In this document: in pieces, positions 1-6,045 of the stretch | Layout of the letters: each line of letters starts with the position of its first letter | How positions within the stretch are numbered: the first letter of the stretch is position 1 | Assembly (NCBI GenBank): GCA_902795755.1 | Contig: CADBMO010000025.1 | Coordinates: 1-11,604, forward strand | Source of the DNA: an uncultured Erysipelotrichaceae bacterium | GTDB taxonomy: Bacteria; Bacillota_I; Bacilli_A; RF39; UBA660 | Direction of reading: 5' to 3' | DNA length: 11,604 nucleotides | Program-made: the position numbers and the translations under genes | Notes under the pieces: model-generated | What the model was told of the DNA's origin: nothing | Seen by the model: only the letters and a program-made list of their open reading frames with translations | Database searches by the model: none

Positions 1-23
1 TTAAGAAAACTAGTTTCCTTCAT
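1..23 (-). CDS. 5' end of an unidentified gene, cut by the left edge
   Basis: Only the ATG at 23-21 and about seven codons (MKETSFL) are inside the window, so no function can be given. The start is supported by an AAAGGAGGA ribosome binding site at 31-39 on the minus strand, about 8 nt ahead of the ATG. It lies about 120 bp downstream of the ABC permease and behind that operon's terminator, so it is probably a separate transcription unit. A perfect hairpin in its leader touches the ribosome binding site (separate entry). I could not pick a convincing promoter between 62 and 123. Confidence 0.6.
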
Positions 24-35
24 TAATATATCCTC

Positions 36-61
36 CTTTCTATTAATTTCTTAATAGAAAG
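36..61 (-). promoter_or_regulatory. leader hairpin/operator-like palindrome touching the RBS
   Basis: The arms 36-46 and 51-61 are perfectly complementary over 11 bp (CTTTCTATTAA / TTAATAGAAAG). The 4-nt loop reads GAAA in the minus-strand RNA, a GNRA-type tetraloop. The 3' arm runs directly into the GAGGA core of the ribosome binding site, so folding would leave the core free but anchor its upstream edge. As DNA it is also a good candidate operator for a dimeric repressor. Which role applies cannot be told from sequence. Confidence 0.5.
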
Positions 62-123
62 CATACTAACCTATTTATGGTTCCTCATTATTATTGTTCT
101 ACACACTATTTATAAAACCTTCG

Positions 124-153
124 AAAAAAAATAAGTCTTTATGACTTATTTTT
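124..153 (-). terminator. rho-independent terminator of the ymfF-ymfH-ABC operon
   Basis: The arms 127-137 and 143-153 pair perfectly over 11 bp around a 5-nt loop. On the minus strand the stem is followed by a run of eight T residues (124-131). The permease stop codon (148-146) lies inside the upstream arm, so termination starts within the gene's last codons. The opposite side also carries a T-rich stretch (TTTTTGTTTT), so some activity in the plus direction is possible. Confidence 0.8.
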
Positions 154-1453
154 GTTTTATAGCTTTAAACATCTTCTTCCATAAACCTGTCTCTGAATAG
201 TTTAGTATTCCAACCTTATACATTCTAAGACCATAAGTTATTAAAAGATAATCTAATAATGCTAATATTAGTATTGCAATTATCATGGTTATAGAACCTA
301 TTTGGCCAGATAGAAATAAGCTTGGAGAAAGCGATATAGATATAAGTGGTATCACACTCATAACCTTCATAAAACTTGCCCCAGGAAACATTGTGGAAAG
401 TATTATTAAATAGTACCCTATTATACTTATTACCATTAATGGTGTTTGTAATTGTTGGAAGTTTTCCATGTTTGTTGTAACTGATGCAAATATACCTGCT
501 AGTAATGAATATGCTAAAAAGCTTAGTATAACAAGAATAATAATTAGTGGTATCATATAGCTTAATTTATCAATTACTCCACTACTTTTTATTGCATCAA
601 TATAAGATGATACATCAACTTCACTAGATATTGATTCAAATGTATTACTTACGGCAGTTAGTTTTCTTATTATTAAACCAATACCAGCGTAAACAAATAG
701 TAGTGCACCTTGCATTAATACAAATAAATTACTTGCAAGTATTTTAGAAAAAAAGTGTGTTTTAACAGGTACGTTACCTATTATAATTTCCATACCACGA
801 GTAGATTTTTCTTCGTTTATTTCTGCCCCTATCATTTGTACTAAAAACACCATAAGCATAAAACATGGTAACACCAATACTAATGACATGGTAGATAAAA
901 TTGTTTTAGAATCTTCTTCGTCCTTATTCTTATCTTTATTAATAAATGTACGTTTAACCTCTACTTTGCTAGATAATTTATTTAAATCTTCACTACTTAG
1001 ATTCAAATCATTAATCGCTATTTGTGATTTAACACTATCTAGTGATGTAACAACTGATTGGTATATGATCATATCTATGTATGAATCTGTAATAAACTCT
1101 GCATTTATTATGTTTTTCTCATCTTTGTTTACTACTAGTAATATGTTTTTTGTATCCTTTAATTTTTTCTTTTCATTTTTAATACTAGATGCTTTTTTAA
1201 CCTCTATTTTTTGATTTAATGATTCCCCTGTTTTTTCAATTATGGTTTTATACGTATCATAATAACCGGAATTATCTACTATACTTACTTTTGTAGCTTC
1301 ATTAAAATCTCCTCCAAAGTAAGTAACTATACTATCTATATTTATTAGTGCTGCAATTATTATTGCAACTATTATATTACCAATTATAAAACCTTTACTT
1401 TTTATCTTTTTTAAAAAACTATACTTAACTAAAAACTTAAATTTATTTTCCAT
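146..1453 (-). CDS. ABC-2 type exporter permease (YhaP/NatB-like)
   Basis: Membrane subunit of an ABC exporter, 435 residues. Hydrophobic segments are visible at about 22-40, 186-208, 239-262, 299-321, 338-355 and 386-406. A large, charged, probably extracytoplasmic domain lies between the first two. This is the ABC2_membrane_3 layout of YhaP/NatB proteins. After the second segment comes the family motif GAEINEEKSTRGMEII (209-224), the coupling region facing the ATPase. I prefer the ATG at 1453, which has AGGTGA 5 nt upstream; a GTG at 1462 would add three residues. The start overlaps the end of the ATPase gene by 11 nt, so the two are probably translationally coupled. NatB and YhaP are linked to sodium or drug efflux. 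The substrate here is unknown, and the adjacent peptidases make peptides a possible alternative. Confidence 0.87.
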   Translation of the reverse strand: MENKFKFLVKYSFLKKIKSKGFIIGNIIVAIIIAALINIDSIVTYFGGDFNEATKVSIVDNSGYYDTYKTIIEKTGESLNQKIEVKKASSIKNEKKKLKDTKNILLVVNKDEKNIINAEFITDSYIDMIIYQSVVTSLDSVKSQIAINDLNLSSEDLNKLSSKVEVKRTFINKDKNKDEEDSKTILSTMSLVLVLPCFMLMVFLVQMIGAEINEEKSTRGMEIIIGNVPVKTHFFSKILASNLFVLMQGALLFVYAGIGLIIRKLTAVSNTFESISSEVDVSSYIDAIKSSGVIDKLSYMIPLIIILVILSFLAYSLLAGIFASVTTNMENFQQLQTPLMVISIIGYYLIILSTMFPGASFMKVMSVIPLISISLSPSLFLSGQIGSITMIIAILILALLDYLLITYGLRMYKVGILNYSETGLWKKMFKAIKQK

Positions 1454-2342
1454 ATGCTTCACCTACTTTTGATATAAATATTTGTTCTAAACTTGGTTCA
1501 GCGATTTCATATTTTTCTATATTATCTTGCTTTTTTACATAGTTAAATACATCTTTAGCATACGATTTATCATCTATAACAACCATTATATCGTTAGCAC
1601 GTTTTTGAACCGTTAAAACACCTTTAATTTTCTTTAAATCACTTATTTTAACATTACCTTTAATTATTATATTTTTCTTTTTATATTCCTCTTTAATATC
1701 TTTTAGATATCCTGATATTACTGCTTTACCCTTTACTAAAATAACTAGTTTCTCACAAAACAGTTCAACATGATCCATTCTGTGTGATGAAAAAATTATA
1801 GAAGTACCTTTTTCTTTTAACTCAAGTATAACACTTTTAAATAATTCAATGTTAATTGGATCAAGTCCAGAAAATGGTTCATCTAATATTAATAGTTTTG
1901 GCTCGTTTATAATAGCGGATATAAACTGTACTTTTTGTTGATTACCTTTAGATAAGGTATTAATTTTTCTATCTAAGTACTCTTCTATTTCAAACCTCTT
2001 TAGTAGTTTGTTTAATCTCTTTAAAATAGTATCTTTATCAAGTGATTTTAACGCACCATAAAAAAGCATTTGTTCTTTTACTGTCATCTTGGTCATTAAA
2101 CTTCTTTCCTCTGTTAAAAATCCTATTTTATCAGTCATATCATAATCTATTTTTTTACCATTGAATTTAATGGTACCACCATTTGGTTCAATTAGATTCA
2201 TAATCATTCTAAAAGTAGTTGTTTTTCCTGCCCCATTAACTCCTAAAAGTCCAAATATTTCTCCTTTATTAACAGAAAATGATAAGTTATCAACCGCTTT
2301 TAAATCATCATAGTATTTACTAACATCTTTAACCTCTAACAT
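1443..2342 (-). CDS. ABC exporter ATP-binding protein (YhaQ/NatA-like)
   Basis: Cytoplasmic ATPase driving the permease encoded immediately downstream, 299 residues. Visible motifs are Walker A GVNGAGKTT (34-42), signature LSKGNQQK (130-137), Walker B LLILDE (150-155), D-loop SGLD (158-161) and the H-loop His187. At the Q-loop the sequence is GFLTEER (74-80), with Glu where most ABC ATPases have Gln. That matches the 'LPEER' variant of the YhaQ/NatA branch. The C-terminal part, about 220-299 and ending near EPSLEQIF, fits the DUF4162 extension of that branch. The ATG at 2342 follows the ymfH stop by one base. Its AAGGAG ribosome binding site lies inside the last codons of ymfH, so it is translated as part of the same operon. 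Confidence 0.92.
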   Translation of the reverse strand: MLEVKDVSKYYDDLKAVDNLSFSVNKGEIFGLLGVNGAGKTTTFRMIMNLIEPNGGTIKFNGKKIDYDMTDKIGFLTEERSLMTKMTVKEQMLFYGALKSLDKDTILKRLNKLLKRFEIEEYLDRKINTLSKGNQQKVQFISAIINEPKLLILDEPFSGLDPINIELFKSVILELKEKGTSIIFSSHRMDHVELFCEKLVILVKGKAVISGYLKDIKEEYKKKNIIIKGNVKISDLKKIKGVLTVQKRANDIMVVIDDKSYAKDVFNYVKKQDNIEKYEIAEPSLEQIFISKVGEAYGK

Positions 2343-2343
2343 A

Positions 2344-3633
2344 TTATTTCTCCTTTTTATCTAAAACAAGCTTTGTATATGTATCAAAATGAAGCTTATT
2401 AATTGTTTCAATAAATTCTTCATAATTTGATTTATTAATAATATCATAATACTTATCTAAAAGATCATATTCAATTCCAAAAGTTCTAATATAGCTTACA
2501 CACATTTCAAGAGACTCAAACTTCCTAACAAAAGATGCAATTAATAATTTTTTATATAACTCAAACATCTTCTTTAAGTTTGATCTATCTTTTAATTTTT
2601 CTTCTACCTTTTTTCTTAATAATTCTTCATCGTCAGAATCTGCAACAAAGAAAACTAAATATGTGGTATTTTCGTTATCATACCTTTGCATAAATGAATC
2701 AAAATATGATTTAACTATTCCATCTTTTATAAGATTTTCTTCAAAGTCTGAAGTTTCTCCAAAAAGTATTCTAAAAAAACAATTTAAGTATGATGAAAAC
2801 TTATACTTTTCTTCATCAGTTTTTAAATCAAAATTCATTTTATATGCAAATCCTACTTTTTTACTTACCACGTTGTGGGTTTTCTTATCTTCTTTTACTT
2901 CTACCTCATCTGGTTCTTTAAAAGTCTTTTGCTTTATTGCTTGAGTACTTTTATAAGCTTTTTTAGATTGATTATTTTTAATTATATTTATTGTATGGTT
3001 TACATCAATATCCCCTGCAATTACTAAATACATGTTAGAAGGATGGTAAAAAGTATTGTAGCATTCATATAAGTCCTCTTTTGTTATTTTACCTACCTCT
3101 TGTTTTGTTCCACCCACATCATATTTATACTGACTTTTAAGAAGTGCATTTTCTACTATTTTTTTGTATAAATACCCATCCGGATCATCATCTCTCATAT
3201 CTATTTCTTGATTTATGATTCCTTTTTCTTTTTCTACGTTCTCATCAGTAAAATATGGACTTTGTACAAAATCTATTAATCTTATAAGACAACTATCAAA
3301 GTTATCAACGGTATTAAAATAATAATATGTTTTATTGTAACTGGTGGCAGCATTTACATATGCACCATCTTTTTCAAACCCTTCAAATATACTTTCATCA
3401 GTGTTTGATTCAAATAACTTATGTTCTAAAAAGTGTGCTATACCAAGTGGAACTTTCCTATACTCTTTTTTTCCATGTGGTACAAATACGTTATTTATTG
3501 ATCCATACTTTGTTTGAAAATAAGCATATTTTTTTTGAAAACCAGGTTTTTTATATATGTATATAGTAAGACCATTATCTAACACTTCTTTATATATTGT
3601 CTCATCTATTTTAGGAAGTATAATTTTTTCCAT
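2344..3633 (-). CDS. ymfH: M16 family zinc peptidase, catalytic subunit (YmfH-like)
   Basis: Insulinase/pitrilysin-family (M16) metallopeptidase, 429 residues, no signal peptide, so cytoplasmic. The inverted zinc motif H67-F-L-E70-H71 is intact. It is followed 72 residues later by E143 in EKGIINQE (136-143), the expected third zinc ligand with the usual E-x6-E spacing. Residues 85-105 (GFEKDGAYVNAATSYNKTYYY) match the substrate-strand region of the family. It follows the non-catalytic partner gene with a 1-nt TAATG overlap and an AAGGGGGG ribosome binding site, so the two subunits should be made in equal amounts and form a heterodimer. In Bacillus subtilis ymfF and ymfH are adjacent in the same order. 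The natural substrate of this pair is not established. AlbF, a bacteriocin-processing relative, is the main alternative identity. Confidence 0.9.
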   Translation of the reverse strand: MEKIILPKIDETIYKEVLDNGLTIYIYKKPGFQKKYAYFQTKYGSINNVFVPHGKKEYRKVPLGIAHFLEHKLFESNTDESIFEGFEKDGAYVNAATSYNKTYYYFNTVDNFDSCLIRLIDFVQSPYFTDENVEKEKGIINQEIDMRDDDPDGYLYKKIVENALLKSQYKYDVGGTKQEVGKITKEDLYECYNTFYHPSNMYLVIAGDIDVNHTINIIKNNQSKKAYKSTQAIKQKTFKEPDEVEVKEDKKTHNVVSKKVGFAYKMNFDLKTDEEKYKFSSYLNCFFRILFGETSDFEENLIKDGIVKSYFDSFMQRYDNENTTYLVFFVADSDDEELLRKKVEEKLKDRSNLKKMFELYKKLLIASFVRKFESLEMCVSYIRTFGIEYDLLDKYYDIINKSNYEEFIETINKLHFDTYTKLVLDKKEK

Positions 3634-4871
3634 TATTTATCCCCCCTTACAAAGAAGTAAGCATCCTTAAGTATTTTATTATGCACTGCTTCTACTTCTT
3701 TTATTGTCACTTTTTGAAACTTTTTCATTTTTTCTTCTATATCATCTTCGTTCATTATATCAATATAATAATAAGTAGATAAAAGCTTAATATATCCATC
3801 ACTTAATCTTTTAAATGTTGTATCTATTTCTTTTTTTGCAATATCTAACTCTTTCTTAGTTATTTTTTTCATACTTTTTTGTATATCCATCATCAAATTT
3901 AAAGTTTTATCTTTATTTTCTTTTTGGATACCAGCATAAATATACATTATACCGTATACTTTTTTATAAGATGAATAAGCATAATATGCTAAAGAGTTTT
4001 TCTCCCTTATTTGATCAAAACATCTAGAGGTGGAACCCCCACCCAATATATTTGAATATATTGGCATTACGTACACTCTTTCATAATCAGTTAAATCTTT
4101 ACACTTAAAACCAACGGATAATACCGATGCTGAGGTATTTAGTTTGCATTCATCACTAACCATTTTTTTCTTAAAATCATTATTAACAATTATCTCTTCG
4201 TCATAATCTTTATTCATTTTTATATGCTTAGTAATTTCTTTTGCAACACTTTCATAATCAAAGTCTCCAACCAAATACAAAGAAACTTCACTATCATTAA
4301 TCATATCTTTATATTCATCATATATACTTTTTGTACTTTGTTTTTTTAACACGTCTAAATCCGCTTCAAATGCATATGGTTTATCTTTTCCCATAAGTTG
4401 ATTTAGTTTATAAAAACAATATGCATCTGGATCTTCTTTTCTTCTTTTTATACCTTCTTCTGCCTTTTTATAGCATAAGTCAAAAGTCTTTTTATCAAAT
4501 TCATCATTATTAACGTTTGGGTTAAATACTATTTCACAAAAAGTATTTATTGCACTATCAGTTACTTTGTCATCTATAAATCGTTCATTTATAAAACTAA
4601 ACGTAAAACTACTAGTAATATAATTACCATCTTGATACACTGATGCATAATACGTTGCATCATAGTTTTCTAGACAGTTTAAGTTTAATTTTTGATTTGT
4701 ATTATATCGTTTACAATTATCTATCATAATATCTCTAAGCAACATTCTTTTAGTTACTTTTTCTTTATTAATAAGAGATCTAAAATGTAATCTTCCAGCG
4801 ATTGATTTGAATTTATCGGTTTTGATATAAGTTACTTTTACACCATTTATTACCTTTTTAATTACGTCCAT
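3633..4871 (-). CDS. ymfF: M16 family non-catalytic subunit (YmfF-like)
   Basis: Partner of the M16 zinc peptidase downstream, 412 residues. The HxxEH zinc motif is missing: the matching region (about 41-55) reads KRMLLRDIMIDNCKR. The C-terminal half keeps the conserved M16 stretch GGGSTSRCFDQIREKNSLAY (277-296). There R289 and Y296 would be the Arg/Tyr pair that grips substrate in M16 enzymes. One subunit with zinc and one with the R/Y pair is the known division of labour in M16 heterodimers such as mitochondrial processing peptidase. The ATG at 4871 has a strong AAGGAGG at 4878-4884. This is the first gene of a four-gene operon ending at the terminator near 124-153. Confidence 0.85.
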   Translation of the reverse strand: MDVIKKVINGVKVTYIKTDKFKSIAGRLHFRSLINKEKVTKRMLLRDIMIDNCKRYNTNQKLNLNCLENYDATYYASVYQDGNYITSSFTFSFINERFIDDKVTDSAINTFCEIVFNPNVNNDEFDKKTFDLCYKKAEEGIKRRKEDPDAYCFYKLNQLMGKDKPYAFEADLDVLKKQSTKSIYDEYKDMINDSEVSLYLVGDFDYESVAKEITKHIKMNKDYDEEIIVNNDFKKKMVSDECKLNTSASVLSVGFKCKDLTDYERVYVMPIYSNILGGGSTSRCFDQIREKNSLAYYAYSSYKKVYGIMYIYAGIQKENKDKTLNLMMDIQKSMKKITKKELDIAKKEIDTTFKRLSDGYIKLLSTYYYIDIMNEDDIEEKMKKFQKVTIKEVEAVHNKILKDAYFFVRGDK

Positions 4872-4908
4872 AAAAAACCTCCTTAGTTAGTATGTGCATT
4901 ACAATTCA

Positions 4909-4917
4909 ATTATAACA
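4909..4917 (-). promoter_or_regulatory. extended -10 promoter for the ymfF operon
   Basis: On the minus strand 4917-4909 reads TGTTATAAT, a perfect -10 hexamer with the upstream TGn extension. The -35 position 17 nt upstream (4937-4932, CATCAA) is poor, which is usual for extended -10 promoters. Transcription would start near 4902, leaving a leader of about 30 nt before the ymfF ATG at 4871. Confidence 0.6.
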
Positions 4918-4923
4918 CATGTA

Positions 4924-4952
4924 TTGACTATTTGATGTTTTTGTTATAGTAT
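4924..4952 (+). promoter_or_regulatory. sigma-A type promoter for the M3-like gene
   Basis: A -35 box TTGACT (4924-4929) is followed after 17 nt by TAGTAT (4947-4952). An overlapping TATAGT (4945-4950) gives a 15-nt spacer and a better hexamer but worse spacing. The start codon at 4977 is about 25 nt past the -10, so the leader is very short. The -35 box lies only 6 bp from the opposing extended -10 of the ymfF promoter. Confidence 0.6.
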
Positions 4953-4976
4953 AGTGGGCATTATTAAGGGTGGATT

Positions 4977-6032
4977 ATGAAAAAATATAGGTGGAACAAA
5001 AAGGAAATTAAATCTAAAATAAAAGAACTTAAAACTAAAGATTTATACGAAAATCCAAATTTACAAAATGATTTAGACGTATTAAAAGACATGCTTAAAA
5101 TAACTCGAGGGATAAAACCGTGTGTTGATTTAACCAAGTTTAAAATGATGCTATATAATAACCAAACGATAATTGATATATTAAAAGATGACTTTGATAC
5201 GTATATTACTGATTATCAAAATGATGTAATAGTTAATTCAATAGAAGACGTGTGTTATTCTAACTATGAAGATATTTATAAGGTATCACTTGATATACCT
5301 TTATCATTAGAAATGCAACAAGAATTAATATATAAATACTTTAGTGATGGAAAACTATATAGATCACATAAAGATATATTTAATACTAATCAAAAAATAC
5401 TACATCTTACTAAACTAAAAGATGTTAATGAAACTGAATCTTTAACTCATAAAGATTATATATGTGTATGTAATAAAGAAACAGCAAATGACTTTAAAAC
5501 TTTATGTCATGAACTTGGACACTATGATGAAAGATTAATAACAGATAACAGACTTCTTAACGCAAGATTTGATAACAATTTATTTAAATATGAAAATTTT
5601 ATTGAAATATATAGTATATTTTATGAACTTATTTCTATAGATATATTAGAAAAAGAAAAATTAATTACACCTCATGATGGTGTTATGCTACACTTACATT
5701 CGTTTTTAAATAAAACAATAGATGGTAAATTTTATAACTTTGCAAAATACTGTACCGATAATAATGAAATACCTAGTGAAGATAATTTTTATATTAGAAA
5801 AGAGTTTATGTATCCAAGTAGTGTATCAATATATTATTATCCGTTTTTAATATCATGCATTTTATATATGGAATATAAAAAAGACCCCGAAAGGGCATTT
5901 CATAATATTAATTATATTGTTAAAAATATTACACCAGATAATGAAAAGAAAATACTTACAATGGCGGATGCTAATCCAGAAGATTTAGAAAAAATTAATA
6001 ATTATACAAAAAGATTAAAAACGAAGAGCTAA
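4977..6032 (+). CDS. putative M3-like zinc metallopeptidase, unassigned
   Basis: A 351-residue protein of no family I can name with certainty, with no signal peptide or membrane segment. It carries a gluzincin-type site: H178-E-L-G-H182, then E210 in E-I-Y-S213-I-F-Y-E217 28 residues later. HExGH followed by ExxSxxxE is the pattern of oligoendopeptidase F and other M3 peptidases. A Tyr-rich C-terminal stretch (FMYPSSVSIYYYPF, 277-290) resembles the M3 transition-state tyrosines. Against that, the protein is about 60% of the usual M3 length and the rest shows no clear match, so it is a diverged or minimal relative that may act on peptides in the cytosol. Start: ATG at 4977 with AAGGGTGGA just upstream; it has its own promoter. 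It is the only plus-strand gene here and sits between ftsK and ymfF. Its stop overlaps the ftsK stop by 4 nt. Confidence 0.72.
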   Translation: MKKYRWNKKEIKSKIKELKTKDLYENPNLQNDLDVLKDMLKITRGIKPCVDLTKFKMMLYNNQTIIDILKDDFDTYITDYQNDVIVNSIEDVCYSNYEDIYKVSLDIPLSLEMQQELIYKYFSDGKLYRSHKDIFNTNQKILHLTKLKDVNETESLTHKDYICVCNKETANDFKTLCHELGHYDERLITDNRLLNARFDNNLFKYENFIEIYSIFYELISIDILEKEKLITPHDGVMLHLHSFLNKTIDGKFYNFAKYCTDNNEIPSEDNFYIRKEFMYPSSVSIYYYPFLISCILYMEYKKDPERAFHNINYIVKNITPDNEKKILTMADANPEDLEKINNYTKRLKTKS

Positions 6033-6045
6033 TCCTCTTCGTTTT
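6018..6045. terminator. bidirectional terminator made from two overlapping gene ends
   Basis: The arms 6018-6028 (AAAACGAAGAG) and 6035-6045 (CTCTTCGTTTT) pair perfectly over 11 bp with a 6-nt loop. On the plus strand it is followed by GTTTTCATTTTC; on the minus strand by a TTTTTAATCTTTTT stretch. It can therefore serve both the M3-like gene and ftsK. Both stop codons (plus TAA 6030-6032, minus TAG 6031-6029) lie in the loop. Confidence 0.75.

Noticed and set aside
888..1214. Plus-strand open frames at 888-1214, 2663-2944, 3327-3566 and 7041-7337, and a minus-strand frame at 8226-8414
   Set aside because: They lie opposite or across well-supported genes, lack ribosome binding sites or recognisable motifs, and have the low-complexity, Ser/Phe-rich or Ile-rich look of antisense or out-of-frame translations.
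2105..2125. Glu instead of Gln at the ABC Q-loop as a sign of an inactive ATPase
   Set aside because: The LPEER-type wording is characteristic of the YhaQ/NatA branch, and all other catalytic motifs are intact.
2344..4871. Reading the M16 pair as AlbE/AlbF of a bacteriocin cluster
   Set aside because: No radical SAM enzyme, immunity gene or precursor peptide is nearby, and proximity to ftsK/spoIIIE matches the housekeeping ymfF-ymfH arrangement.
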